The notes under the pieces: generated by a model
What the model was told of the DNA's origin: nothing
The model's input: the letters and a program-made list of their open reading frames with translations, nothing else
Databases searched by the model: none
Shown: positions 36,364 through 45,482 of the stretch, piece by piece
Layout of the letters: every line of letters begins with the position of its first letter
Numbering within the stretch: the stretch's first letter is position 1
Position numbers and translations under genes: made by a program
From: Ruficoccus sp. ZRK36
GTDB taxonomy: Bacteria > Verrucomicrobiota > Verrucomicrobiia > Opitutales > Cerasicoccaceae
NCBI RefSeq assembly: GCF_019603315.1
Contig: NZ_CP080649.1
Span: forward strand, 1,131,501-1,195,500
Direction of reading: 5' to 3'
Length of the DNA stretch: 64,000 bases

Positions 36364-37666
36364 CGTGAAGACGAAAAAAACGCTGCATGTTCCTGTTGGT
36401 TTTTCGGGACCAGACACTTGGAGTTGGTCGTCGCTCGAAAATGTCTGCGATGGGATATTTGATTGCCCTCACTCAACACCGAAACTGACGGATTCTGGTC
36501 CCTATGTCGTTCGAACTCAGGATATCATCACTGGGGTTTTTCGCAGGGAAGAAGCTGCAAAGGTTTCAGAAGAAACATACGCGACTCGTATTAAAAGAAC
36601 TGAGCCTCGCTACGGCGATCTACTGTACAGCAGGGAAGGTACATACTTTGGCATTGCGGCCGAAGTTCCAAAGGAGACTCGTGTCTGCCTTGGCCAGCGA
36701 ATGGTTCTTATTCGGCCAAAGTCTACAAGGATAGACTCGCGATTTCTGAAGTACTGGTTGAATTCATCGGTCATGGCGCGGCATATCCTTGGTTTCCGCG
36801 ATGGCTCTGTTGCCGAGCGCCTTAACCTTCCTACGATTCGAAGTCTGCCCACCTTGCTACCCCCACTGGCGGAGCAGAAGCGCATTGCTCACATTCTCGG
36901 TACGCTGGATGATAAAATCGAGCTTAACCGCCGGATGAATGCCACGCTCGAACAGATGGCGAGGGCCCTCTTTAAGAGCTGGTTTGTGGACTTCGACCCC
37001 GTCCGCGCCAAGCTCGACGGGAAAGCCCCTACCGGCCTCGACCCAGCCACCGCCGCGCTCTTCCCCTCCACCTTCCAAGACTCCCCCCTCGGCCCCATCC
37101 CGCAGGGCTGGGAAGTAGTAAAAATTAGAGACATTGCCGATAACTCACGCAGGAGCATTAAGCCCGAGCAAATTGATGTCGAATTGCCTTACATCGCACT
37201 TGAACACATGCCACGCCGATGCATCGCTCTGGACTCATGGGGTAGATCTGAGGGTATAGCTTCCGGTAAGCTCCACTTTGCCAAGGGGGATATTCTATTT
37301 GGTAAGCTTCGTCCTTACTTCCACAAAGTTGGCGTCCCAGCCGTTTCTGGTATCTGCTCAACTGATATTCTCGTCATTACGCCAAAAGGGCCTGAATGGT
37401 TGGGCTTCGCGCTTTGCCACTTGTCTAGCCACGAGCTTGTGAACTACACGGATTTGGCTTCTACTGGGACCAAAATGCCTCGTACTAACTGGAAGGATAT
37501 TTCCGCATATGAAATAGTCTTGCCACGGAAGGAGATCGCCGAGGCATTTAACCGGCAGATTAAGCTATATATCGATCAAATCCACTTAAACATACACCAA
37601 TCCCGCAACTTGGAAACCCTCCGCGACACGCTGCTGCCGAAACTACTTAGTAGAGGAGGGGATTAA
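36353..37666 (+). CDS. hsdS: Type I restriction-modification specificity subunit
   Basis: 437 aa with two target-recognition domains (about 15-165 and 245-400) separated by conserved helix [21 protein letters not shown] and closed by a second helix. Determines the bipartite recognition site; the site itself is not predictable by eye. The ATG lies inside the hsdM end with AAGGAG seven bases before it. Target domains differ from each other as usual. Confidence 0.95.
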   Translation: MVANVKTKKTLHVPVGFSGPDTWSWSSLENVCDGIFDCPHSTPKLTDSGPYVVRTQDIITGVFRREEAAKVSEETYATRIKRTEPRYGDLLYSREGTYFGIAAEVPKETRVCLGQRMVLIRPKSTRIDSRFLKYWLNSSVMARHILGFRDGSVAERLNLPTIRSLPTLLPPLAEQKRIAHILGTLDDKIELNRRMNATLEQMARALFKSWFVDFDPVRAKLDGKAPTGLDPATAALFPSTFQDSPLGPIPQGWEVVKIRDIADNSRRSIKPEQIDVELPYIALEHMPRRCIALDSWGRSEGIASGKLHFAKGDILFGKLRPYFHKVGVPAVSGICSTDILVITPKGPEWLGFALCHLSSHELVNYTDLASTGTKMPRTNWKDISAYEIVLPRKEIAEAFNRQIKLYIDQIHLNIHQSRNLETLRDTLLPKLLSRGGD

Positions 37667-37672
37667 TTTATC

Positions 37673-38189
37673 GTGGCAAAAGAATTAGAGATCGTATGCC
37701 CCTATGTAATACCCTATCAGAAGGCTAGCACTGGGTCGGGTAAGCATATCGGAAAAAAAAGAATCCAAGACATTTTGGGATGATCCGGACGTCGCACGGG
37801 TGGCTGGCAAGCAAGGTTGCTATGTCTTTGCGTTGAAAGCGGGGAGGGGGCACAAACCATGGTATGTGGGTAAGGCGACAAAGTCGATGTATCAGGAGTG
37901 TCTGTCATTGGATAAACTAAACAAGTATAACGAAGTTTTGTTTAAGGGAAATAAAGGGACTCCGGTTTTGTTTTTCATAGTTTTAGGCGGCAATAAGAAA
38001 AAAGTGCCCAAGGGCGATATTGATGAGATGGAACCCTTTTTCATTCAAAATGCGCTCACGAAAAACCCCGATTTGACAAACATTCAAAAGGCCAATGTTC
38101 CTGCGTGGACGGTAAAGGGTGTTGTCCGTGGTGGAAGGGGGAAACCAAAACCTAATACGACTTCGTTTCGTAAAATGATGGGAATATAA
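37673..38189 (+). pseudogene. GIY-YIG-like protein, frameshifted at an A8 run
   Basis: Two open pieces join at eight A residues (37753-37760). The GTG at 37673 (behind AGGAGGGG at 37654) opens VAKELEIVCPYVIPYQKAS and is stopped at 37781; from the A run on, the other frame continues ESKTFWDDPDVARVAGKQGCYVFALK to 38189. With seven As the whole is one ~171-aa protein. The part after the shift shows GCYVFAL...PWYVGKA, which recalls the GIY and YIG strands, with a later helix. A GTG at 37800 could make a 129-aa product alone. The gene is nested between hsdS and hsdR. Confidence 0.7.
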
Positions 38190-38207
38190 CCAATAGATCG
38201 TTGTGCA

Positions 38208-38702
38208 ATGAAAGTTTTTATTAGCTATAGTGTGGCCGATACGGCGCTTGTTTGGAAGGTCTCAGAATCAATCAAGGATAAAGCTGAGGTTATTTATTGG
38301 GAGGATGCTCACCGTCCTGGGAATCAAGCATGGGAGCAAATTGCTACATGGATTGATGGGTCTGATTTGGTTTTAGTGATTATTACCGATCGGACGGTCA
38401 ATAGGGCTATGTCGGTAGGGCAAGAAGTTGGTCATGCGAGGAGAGCAAACAAGAGAATTGTGCCATTGGTTGCTAGCACAGTTGACATAAAGGACCTCGG
38501 TTTTCTTGCTGGAATCACGTATATATCGCTAGACATGAGCGATGCAGCGTCCGCACTGGCATCGCTCCAAAGGGAGGTTGATAAGTTTTCAAAAGAAGTT
38601 CAGCAGAAAAGGGCGCAGTTGGAGCATCGGAAGAGCAATCAAGAAGGCGTTGTTGCACTTGCCGGAATTGCACTCTTGCTCTACATGCTCTCGCAAAACT
38701 AA
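38208..38702 (+). CDS. TIR-domain protein with C-terminal membrane helix
   Basis: 164 aa. TIR fold: MKVFISYSVADTALVWKV (first strand, FISYS), IYWEDAHRPGN, IDGSDLVLVIIT, then the region SVGQEVGHARRANKRIVPL with the Glu that is catalytic in NAD-cleaving TIRs. C-terminal hydrophobic stretch (about 146-160, VALAGIALLLYML) suggests anchoring in the inner membrane. TIR proteins in defence degrade or cyclise NAD on activation. A+T rich relative to hsdM. Followed by the Abi-C gene after 15 bases. Confidence 0.88.
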   Translation: MKVFISYSVADTALVWKVSESIKDKAEVIYWEDAHRPGNQAWEQIATWIDGSDLVLVIITDRTVNRAMSVGQEVGHARRANKRIVPLVASTVDIKDLGFLAGITYISLDMSDAASALASLQREVDKFSKEVQQKRAQLEHRKSNQEGVVALAGIALLLYMLSQN

Positions 38703-38717
38703 ACGTATTAACCGGTG

Positions 38718-39560
38718 ATGAGTGAAGATATTATTAGTATCAAAACACGTCAGTTATTTCGTGAATACATGGTTAATTGGGTTCTTCGCGAGATTGCTGA
38801 TGCGTTTGACGCAGCAAGGATACTATGTGACTTGAGCTATGACCCGCCAGTACATGGACAGCGTCGTGCCTTGGTTGAAAGGTACTACAAGGCTATAGAG
38901 TGGAGCGACGGTGGCCAAGTGGCTCGGGTATTAAAAGTTTTCGAGTCGGTGCTGTATGAATCTGAAAGGCTTGCGAATGATGATGCAAATAACGACAAGG
39001 AAAGATCGACGGAGGTATTTGATAAGTTAAAATGGGGCCTTGGTTGTGATGGCTTTCATTGGACAGGTAGGCGGATTGTCAGAAATGCTGGGACATCTAC
39101 CTTGGATGATCTGAAGGAAGTCGCTGCTACATTCGATGCAAAGCATCTCATCGAGCAAATTGCCAGGATCGAGGGCTCAATTGATGCGGACCCATCGCTA
39201 GCAATTGGTACATCTAAGGAGCTAATAGAGACCTGTTGTCGCACTATTCTTAGTGAAAGAGGCCAACCAGTAGAAGGCTCGCCCGATGTGCAGACTTTGA
39301 CAAAAATGACCCTTAAAGAACTTAACTTGGTGCCAGAGGGGATTTCTAAGTCGGTAAAGGGTGCAGATGTCGTCAAGCGAATACTAAGCAATTTAGGTTC
39401 TATTGGAAATGGGCTTGGTGAGTTAAGAAATTTGTACGGTACCGGTCATGGCAAGGATGGCAAAGCAGTTGGATTAAAGCCTCGGCATGCGCGTTTAGCA
39501 GTAGGTGCTGCCGCCACGCTGACTACATTTCTCTTTGCTACACACGAAGAAACCAAGTGA
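38718..39560 (+). CDS. Abortive-infection (Abi-C) family protein
   Basis: 280 aa from ATG 38718 (GTG at 38715 is one codon earlier). N-terminal helical part (1-160) of unknown role; C-terminal Abi_C domain (about 165-275) with [23 protein letters not shown] and the conserved end [10 protein letters not shown]...[13 protein letters not shown]. Abi_C proteins are found with defence genes; catalysis is not defined. Its stop region overlaps the hsdR GTG start at 39557, which argues that the three nested genes are cotranscribed with hsd. Confidence 0.87.
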   Translation: MSEDIISIKTRQLFREYMVNWVLREIADAFDAARILCDLSYDPPVHGQRRALVERYYKAIEWSDGGQVARVLKVFESVLYESERLANDDANNDKERSTEVFDKLKWGLGCDGFHWTGRRIVRNAGTSTLDDLKEVAATFDAKHLIEQIARIEGSIDADPSLAIGTSKELIETCCRTILSERGQPVEGSPDVQTLTKMTLKELNLVPEGISKSVKGADVVKRILSNLGSIGNGLGELRNLYGTGHGKDGKAVGLKPRHARLAVGAAATLTTFLFATHEETK

Positions 39561-42500
39561 TTTTTGTTGATATGCTTCTTAACGAATCCACAGTCGAAGA
39601 TGCAGCCCTCGCTTGGTTTGGGGAGCTGAGGTATGCGGTGGGTCATGGACCGGAGTTTGCTCCCGGAGCGGGGCCGTCGGAGCGGGAGTCGTTTAGTGGG
39701 GTGTTACTGGAGAAGCGGCTTCGTGAGGCAGTATCGCGGCTGAACCCGAAAATTCCTACTGAGGCGCAGGAGGACGCTTTACGGAAGGTAAAGCTCATTG
39801 CGACGCCTTCGCTTGTACAGACCAACCGTACTTTCCACAAGATGCTGCGGGATGGGATCGAGGTGGAGTACAGGCGGCCCGACGGTTCGATTGCGGGCGA
39901 TCATGTTAAACTGATCGACTATGCGTATCCCGGACGAAACGACTGGTTGGTCGTTAACCAATTTACTGTGGTCGAAAATGGCCATGAGCGTCGCCCGGAT
40001 ATCGTCGTTTATGTAAATGGGCTTCCGCTATCTGTCGTTGAGCTCAAGAATGCGGCGAACGAAGATGCCACGATCTGGTCAGCCTACCGGCAACTCCAGA
40101 CGTATAAGGCTGAAATCCCGTCGCTGCTGCATTATAATGCAACTCTCGTTGTTTCTGACGGCTTGGAAGCTCGCATGGGCTCGCTGACAGCGAATCAAGA
40201 GTGGTTCAAGGTCTGGCGTACTGTAAGCGGGCTAGAGGACGCGCCTGACGCCGCGCTGGAGCTTGAGACTCTAATACGCGGTGTCTTCGATCAGCGCCGC
40301 TTTCTGACACTGCTGGAGCATTTCATCCTTTTCGAGGAAGATACCGATAGCGACCGCCTGCATAAGATCATTGCTGGCTACCATCAGTTTCATGCGGTGA
40401 ATGCCGCTGTCGATGAAACTATCCGGGCCAGCGGTATGGGCCAGGATGAGGGCACGCGTGGCGAGTCGGGTGACCGGCGTGCGGGAGTCGTCTGGCATAC
40501 CCAAGGCAGCGGTAAGAGCTTTTCCATGCTTTTCTACGCGGGGCGTATCATCCGGCATCCGGTGATGCAGAACCCCACGCTGGTTGTCTTGACCGACCGC
40601 AACGACCTTGACGACCAGCTTTTCGGGCAGTTTCAGCGTTGCCACGAAATTCTAGGTCAGACGCCTTTACAGGCTGATCGTCGCGAGGAGCTTCGAGAGC
40701 TGCTGACCCGAAATAGCGGAGGGGTGATCTTTACCACTATTCATAAGTTTCTTCCCGAGACGGGCGAAGATATGCCAGCCCTGAGTGATCGCCGCAACAT
40801 TGTCGTAATTGCGGATGAGGCGCACCGCTCGCAATATGGATTTAAGGTCCGAGTTAATAAGGAAACAGGCGAAAGGCGTATCGGGTTGGCTGTCAGTATG
40901 CGACAAGCTTTGCCCGGAGCTACCTTTATCGGATTTACGGGGACGCCCATTGAAAAAACGGACGCCAATACACGAGCGGTTTTCGGGGACTACATCAGCG
41001 TATACGACATCCAGCGTGCCGTGCACGACGGTGCCACCGTGCCGATTTACTACGAAAGTCGCATCTCCAAGCTTCGCATGAACCGAGAGGCTCTACCGAC
41101 GCTGGATGAGGAGTTTGACGAGATAACCGAAGGGCAGGAATTTACCGCCAAGGAAAAGATCAAAACCAAGTGGGCAGCGTTGGAAGCGCTTGTGGGTGAT
41201 CCAAAGCGGGTTGAGTTAATCGCACAGGATTTAGTTCAGCATTTCGAGCGACGTACAGAGGCGATGGAGGGCAAGGCGATGATCGTTTGCATGAGCCGTC
41301 GTATCTGCGTCGATATGTACAACGCCTTGATTAAGCTGCGTCCAGAATGGGCCAGCGCAAAAGATGACGATGTCGAAGCTGAGCGCCAAAAGGACTGTCT
41401 TGCGAGGGTCATCATGACGGGTAGTGCTTCGGATGGCCCTGAGTGGCAACAGCACATCCGTACCAAGGATAAGCGCCGAAAACTGGCTACGCGTTTCAAG
41501 GATACGAAAGACCCATTTCGTATCGTGATTGTGCGCGATATGTGGCTGACGGGCTTTGACGCGCCTTGTATGCACACAATGTACCTGGACAAGCCGATGC
41601 AAGGTCATGGCCTAATGCAGGCCATTGCCCGTGTTAACCGTGTCTTTAAGGATAAACCGGGCGGTCTCATCGTTGATTACCTTGGCTTGGCGGACCAATT
41701 AAAGCGTGCTCTGGCTACATACACGGATAGTGGCGGTACGGGAAGCCCGACCATCGACACTGATCGTGCGATCGGTGTTATGCGCGAGAAGCACGAAGTC
41801 GTCTGCGACATGATGCATGGCTTTGATTGGTCAAAGTGGACTTCAGGCACGCCAGCGGAGAGACTCGCGTTGTTGCCTTCAGGGCAAGAGCATGTCTTAC
41901 AGCTTGCTGAAGGTAAGGCGAGATTCACACAGGCTACTTTGGAATTGTCGCATGCATTCGCGCTATGTGCTGCCAGTGAAGCTGCTGGCGAAATTCGCGA
42001 TGATGTCGCATTCTTTCAGGCTATATCCGCAGCACTGAATAAGAAAACTCTCCAAGGGCAGAGGTCCCCCGAAGAGATCGATGCGGCTGTCCGCCAGCTT
42101 GTATCCAAGGCAATTGCGCCCGACGGCGATGTCATCGATGTATTCTCCGCAGCAGGCCTCGCAAGGCCCGATATCGGAATCCTAGATGACCGATTCCTTG
42201 CTGAAGTACGGGGCCTAAAACACAAGAATGTGGCGGCAGAGTTGTTGGAGAAACTCCTAAAGGATCAGATTAAGGTTCGGGCCAAGCGTAACCTTGTTCA
42301 ATCTGAGCAGTTTTCCGATAGACTGCAAAAAACCCTTAACAGTTACCACAATCGGGCCATTGCGACGCAAGAGGTGATCGAGGAGTTGATCAGACTTGCC
42401 CATGATCTCGATGCTGCAACTAGGCGGGGGGAAGAGCTTGGACTAACGGATGACGAAGTTGCGTTTTATGATGCTTTGGCTGCAAACGGCACGGCTCGGG

Positions 42501-42724
42501 ATGTCATGGGCAACGAAAAGCTGAAAGTTATCGCTGCCGAGCTGATTTCTAAGGTGCGCAAAAGCACGACCATCGACTGGCACCTGAAGGAAGGTGCTAG
42601 AGCTAAAATCCGCGTGTTGGTTAAGCGCATTCTTAATAAGCATGGATACCCACCCGACTTGCAGGCTGAGGCCGTCCAGACAGTGCTTAAGCAGGCAGAA
42701 TTACTTTGTAAGGACTGGGTATAG
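39557..42724 (+). CDS. hsdR: Type I restriction endonuclease subunit
   Basis: 1055 aa. N-terminal PD-(D/E)xK nuclease with [23 protein letters not shown] (Asp, and E-x-K of VELK), superfamily-2 translocase with Walker [21 protein letters not shown] and later motifs ([15 protein letters not shown]), then a helical C-terminus. Cuts DNA at sites far from the recognition site when unmethylated DNA is met. GTG at 39557 overlaps abi-C; ATG 39572 is an alternative. The subunit is intact, so R, M and S can form a complete enzyme. Confidence 0.95.
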   Translation: MIFVDMLLNESTVEDAALAWFGELRYAVGHGPEFAPGAGPSERESFSGVLLEKRLREAVSRLNPKIPTEAQEDALRKVKLIATPSLVQTNRTFHKMLRDGIEVEYRRPDGSIAGDHVKLIDYAYPGRNDWLVVNQFTVVENGHERRPDIVVYVNGLPLSVVELKNAANEDATIWSAYRQLQTYKAEIPSLLHYNATLVVSDGLEARMGSLTANQEWFKVWRTVSGLEDAPDAALELETLIRGVFDQRRFLTLLEHFILFEEDTDSDRLHKIIAGYHQFHAVNAAVDETIRASGMGQDEGTRGESGDRRAGVVWHTQGSGKSFSMLFYAGRIIRHPVMQNPTLVVLTDRNDLDDQLFGQFQRCHEILGQTPLQADRREELRELLTRNSGGVIFTTIHKFLPETGEDMPALSDRRNIVVIADEAHRSQYGFKVRVNKETGERRIGLAVSMRQALPGATFIGFTGTPIEKTDANTRAVFGDYISVYDIQRAVHDGATVPIYYESRISKLRMNREALPTLDEEFDEITEGQEFTAKEKIKTKWAALEALVGDPKRVELIAQDLVQHFERRTEAMEGKAMIVCMSRRICVDMYNALIKLRPEWASAKDDDVEAERQKDCLARVIMTGSASDGPEWQQHIRTKDKRRKLATRFKDTKDPFRIVIVRDMWLTGFDAPCMHTMYLDKPMQGHGLMQAIARVNRVFKDKPGGLIVDYLGLADQLKRALATYTDSGGTGSPTIDTDRAIGVMREKHEVVCDMMHGFDWSKWTSGTPAERLALLPSGQEHVLQLAEGKARFTQATLELSHAFALCAASEAAGEIRDDVAFFQAISAALNKKTLQGQRSPEEIDAAVRQLVSKAIAPDGDVIDVFSAAGLARPDIGILDDRFLAEVRGLKHKNVAAELLEKLLKDQIKVRAKRNLVQSEQFSDRLQKTLNSYHNRAIATQEVIEELIRLAHDLDAATRRGEELGLTDDEVAFYDALAANGTARDVMGNEKLKVIAAELISKVRKSTTIDWHLKEGARAKIRVLVKRILNKHGYPPDLQAEAVQTVLKQAELLCKDWV

Positions 42725-42742
42725 ATTTTATCCTACTAAAAA

Positions 42743-43657
42743 ATGCCGCTACCTCCATACGACAAAATGACTCTCCCTGTTCTCCGATTTATCGCCGAGA
42801 AGGGAGTGCATAAGATTTCAGAGATCGAACCTTTGGTCGTCGATTATTTCAGCGTATCGCCGGATGAGAGCGCTGAGACACTTCCTAGCGGTACAGAAAC
42901 TAGACTGCATAACCGTGTAAGCTGGGCGGTCTACGACCTGTATAAATCCGGTCTTCTTAAGCGAGTAAAGCGGGGACATTACGATATTACTGAGCACGGC
43001 CAAAAGGAGTTACAGTCCCCACCCGAGCAAATGGACCGTACCTATTTGCGAAAATTTGATAGTTTCCGAGAGTGGGAGGAAAAAAGTGCCAGAAAAAGCA
43101 AGACCTCCAGTCCAGTTAATAACACTGCCGAGACATCAGGCACGCCAGAAGACCAAATGGCGGAGGCTTTTGCTGCTATGCAGGTAGCTCTTGCTGACGA
43201 ATTGCTGGAGAAGGTGAAAGAAATTAGTCCTGTAGGCTTTGAGCAACTCGTTCTGAACCTAATGATCCGCATGGGATATGGTGGGTCACGAGAGGCATCA
43301 GGATTTCTGACAAAAGCAAGCGGAGATAACGGGATTGATGGTCTTATAAACGAGGATCGCCTTGGGCTGGATGTTATCTATTTGCAGGCCAAGCGGTATA
43401 CGGAGAATAACATTAGTGAGCCACAGATACGTGAATTTGTCGGTGCCCTTGCTGGTAAGCAGGCAAACAAGGGCGTCTATATTACGACTACGGCGTTTTC
43501 TCGGCAGGCTATTGCATTTGCTGAGCGGGTACAGCAGAAGGTTATCCTGATTGATGGCGAAAAGCTTGCAGAGCTAATGATCGAGCATGATTTAGGTGTT
43601 TCGACGAAGACCGAGTACAAGATTAAGCGTTTGGATACCGATTTCTTTGATTTCTAG
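42743..43657 (+). CDS. Mrr-type restriction endonuclease
   Basis: 304 aa: N-terminal winged-helix (Mrr_N; about 5-95, RVSWAVYDLYKSGLLKR) and C-terminal Mrr_cat nuclease domain (about 165-290) with GFEQLVLNLMIRMGYG and the catalytic core DGLINEDRLGLDVIYLQAKRY (Asp plus QAK). Cuts methylated DNA in relatives. Together with a type I system it could give opposite-mode protection: one cuts unmodified, the other modified DNA. Starts 19 bases after hsdR. Confidence 0.93.
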   Translation: MPLPPYDKMTLPVLRFIAEKGVHKISEIEPLVVDYFSVSPDESAETLPSGTETRLHNRVSWAVYDLYKSGLLKRVKRGHYDITEHGQKELQSPPEQMDRTYLRKFDSFREWEEKSARKSKTSSPVNNTAETSGTPEDQMAEAFAAMQVALADELLEKVKEISPVGFEQLVLNLMIRMGYGGSREASGFLTKASGDNGIDGLINEDRLGLDVIYLQAKRYTENNISEPQIREFVGALAGKQANKGVYITTTAFSRQAIAFAERVQQKVILIDGEKLAELMIEHDLGVSTKTEYKIKRLDTDFFDF

Positions 43658-43663
43658 GGGTGG

Positions 43664-43915
43664 CTATTCCATCACCTTGAAAACATCTACGTCCGGATTC
43701 TCGGCTTCTATTTGCGCGACTAGGTCTGTTGCGGGAATGCCTATTACCCTAGCGATGGCAAACAGGGTATAAAGTGAAGGGGCGTTCTCGCCGCGCTCAA
43801 TAAGGGAAAGGGCGGACACGCTCATCTTGGCGTAAAAAGCGAGTTTCTCTTGAGTAAACGCTCGTTCCTTACGCGTGCGCTGGATGGTTTGCCCAACTGC
43901 TTGTTTAAAATCCAT
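43664..43915 (-). CDS. XRE-family helix-turn-helix regulator
   Basis: 83 aa Cro/C1 type: TIQRTRKERAFTQEKLAFYAKMS (helix-turn-helix), SLIERGENAPSLYTLFAIARVIG. It faces the GIY-YIG gene at 44001 with 85 bases between, which contain repeated TACGCG elements. It may be a C-protein-like regulator of restriction genes or of the divergent gene; no target is proven. Confidence 0.88.
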   Translation of the reverse strand: MDFKQAVGQTIQRTRKERAFTQEKLAFYAKMSVSALSLIERGENAPSLYTLFAIARVIGIPATDLVAQIEAENPDVDVFKVME

Positions 43916-43937
43916 GCTTTTCGGGATTTTACCAAAT

Positions 43938-43990
43938 TACGCGCTGAATTAACCAAGGCCTGTAATACGCGTAAAATAATGCGCGTTTAT
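43938..43990. promoter_or_regulatory. TACGCG repeats in the XRE/GIY-YIG divergent promoter
   Basis: TACGCG at 43938-43943; palindrome TACGCGTA at 43966-43973; related TGCGCG at 43980-43985. The three sites lie between divergent starts and are a candidate operator for the XRE protein. A fourth TACGCG at 44930-44935 lies next to the right-end repeat. Inferred from spacing and repetition only. Confidence 0.4.
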
Positions 43991-44000
43991 TCTTGATGGT

Positions 44001-44900
44001 TTGAGTGTGCCGGACAGCGTATCGGGTAGGATGCTGTTACGCGAAATACCCCGGTTTGAGCCCTATCTTCGCGAATCCACGAAGCTTGTGCGCCATATTG
44101 AGCGCAAGTGGGATGTGCGGATGCTTATCGAACATGGGCAGTTCGACTGCTACCAAAACTATCAGGTGCATCCCGTTTTTCACGACTGCTCCTACATATT
44201 GTCGTTCTTGGGAGAGGAGCAGGGGCGGGCACGCTTCATTGGGCTTTACAAAAAGACAGGAGTTGAGGGGCCTACTAGCTTTTCTGCGCCGAGTGGCTTC
44301 CCTTATCCACAGATGTTTGAGTCTCCGAGGCCACACTACATGTACGCGTTTGAAAAGCTTGATGGCTTTAGGGATTTAGAGGGGCGCTTGGTCATTGATT
44401 GGGGAGGGGCCACGCTATCGTGGCATCAGTGGTTTCGTCCCAGGAGCAGAGCTAAGGAAGTGGCCGAGATCAGCCCGGTTGGGTATGTTAAGCCCTTTCC
44501 GGGGTATGAGGATTTCGTTTTAACCTATCGTGAGCTTCGGCAGCTAGTTGCCCACCCGCAATCGAACAGGGAGTGGTATGACCTGCTTAGCTCAGTGGCT
44601 GGCGTCTACCTGATCCTAGATATTCGTGACGGCAAGCAATACGTCGGGAGTGCCTACGGCGAAAAAGGACTCTGGGGGCGGTGGGCGACCTATGCCAAAA
44701 CCGGGCACGGCGGTAATAAGCTACTGGCCGAGCTTTGCGAGCAGGACCAACAGGCTCCACAGCACTTTCGTTTTACTGTTTTACGGACCCTGCCACGTAC
44801 GATGGCTAAGAATCGCGTTATTGCCGTAGAGACTCTCTACAAGGAGAAGTTGGGCTCCCGGGCATACGGACTAAACGCCTCGGAGAGTAAGCGCGGGTAA
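44001..44900 (+). CDS. GIY-YIG nuclease family protein
   Basis: 299 aa from a TTG at 44001 (GTG 44007 also possible). N-terminal domain (1-190) of unknown kind; C-terminal GIY-YIG domain about 195-290 with SVAGVYLILDIRDGKQYVGSAYG (GVY-x10-YVG form) and YAKTGHGGNKLLAEL, then the Glu-bearing helix AVETLYKEKLGSRAYGLN. Such fusions are seen in defence islands. It is the last gene of the element, ending two bases before the right 26-base repeat. Confidence 0.88.
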   Translation: MSVPDSVSGRMLLREIPRFEPYLRESTKLVRHIERKWDVRMLIEHGQFDCYQNYQVHPVFHDCSYILSFLGEEQGRARFIGLYKKTGVEGPTSFSAPSGFPYPQMFESPRPHYMYAFEKLDGFRDLEGRLVIDWGGATLSWHQWFRPRSRAKEVAEISPVGYVKPFPGYEDFVLTYRELRQLVAHPQSNREWYDLLSSVAGVYLILDIRDGKQYVGSAYGEKGLWGRWATYAKTGHGGNKLLAELCEQDQQAPQHFRFTVLRTLPRTMAKNRVIAVETLYKEKLGSRAYGLNASESKRG

Positions 44901-44902
44901 TT

Positions 44903-44928
44903 CTGGGGCTCTATTGGGGCTCTATTTT
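44903..44928 (+). repeat. 26-base repeat near the right end, copy 2 of 2
   Basis: Identical to 29861-29886, same orientation; 102 bases inside attR. Internal tandem 11-base units as in copy 1. Presence at both ends of the element fits arm-type recombinase sites. Confidence 0.75.
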
Positions 44929-45030
44929 TACGCGAAAAGGCGGTTTTACGCAGTTTATAGCGGCTGGGAAGTAGATCCAGTTGATGTGTGTAAATCGCTG
45001 TTGGTCAGCGTATTTAGTAGTAAAATAGAC

Positions 45031-45074
45031 TGGTGCCCCCACCGAGACTCGAACTCGGATTAACGGTTTAGGAA
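45031..45074 (-). repeat. attR: 44-base direct repeat shared with attL
   Basis: The right copy is the 3' part of the intact tRNA-Arg gene (CCA end, acceptor, T-arm and into the anticodon loop). Direct-repeat identity with 29780-29823 is complete across 44 bases and ends at 45075. Confidence 0.92.
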
Positions 45075-45105
45075 ACCGCGGTTCTATCCATTGAACTATG
45101 GGGAC
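45031..45105 (-). tRNA. tRNA-Arg (anticodon CCT)
   Basis: 75 nt with encoded CCA. Acceptor GTCCCCA pairs with TGGGGGC, D-stem GTTC/GAAC, anticodon stem GCGGT/ACCGT with loop TTCCTAA (anticodon CCT, reads AGG), T-arm CCGAG/CTCGG around TTCGAGT. It serves as the integration site of the element to its left; integration kept the gene complete. Confidence 0.95.
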
Positions 45106-45482
45106 CTTGGCTGTGGAATCGCATCCGTAGCGCGGGCGTGTGTTTGGCGCAGGGCCGTGTGGCTGATCGGCACGGGATGGTAACGCAGCCTACGCAAGCG
45201 AAAACTCCACCGGGCGTCAACAGAATCGTACCGGTGTTAGCGGGCGGATGCGTTGGCGGACCGTGTACTGAGACCCGCCGGTGAGCGGGCTGTGGTGTAC
45301 GTCTATTGTCGAGGGGTTGGGTAGGGTTCAGTCAGTGCGCTAGTGAGAAGGGGCTGACGTTGGCCGTCGTCGAATAGCGGGCGCGTGTAACGACAGGCGG
45401 AGGCCCACCTGGATAGAAATTCCATGCAACCGTCTGTGCGGTTTTCCGGCTGAGAGGCGGCCCTTTTGCAGGGCGTCGCCTT
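45106..45482. other. Intergenic stretch between tRNA-Arg and the GH3 gene
   Basis: 377 bases, GC-rich, host-like composition. I see no credible gene, repeat or terminator with a T-tract; one weak 5-bp stem lies near 45465-45480 beyond the GH3 stop. The tRNA promoter must lie in the first part. Confidence 0.5.

Larger units (their letters stand above)
29780..45074. mobile_element. 15.3-kb tRNA-Arg integrative element with phage-satellite-like backbone and defence cargo
   Basis: Bounded by two identical 44-base copies of the tRNA-Arg 3' end. The intact tRNA is at the right end and the displaced copy at the left; excision would give a circle of about 15.25 kb. Contents: tyrosine integrase, unknown 233-aa gene, AlpA-like HTH, primase-helicase, iteron-like repeats, type I restriction-modification with three nested genes, Mrr, XRE and GIY-YIG. 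No capsid, tail, conjugation or transposase genes are seen, so it cannot package or transfer alone; a satellite or a mobilisable island is the likeliest class. No other att copy was found in the window. Confidence 0.85.
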
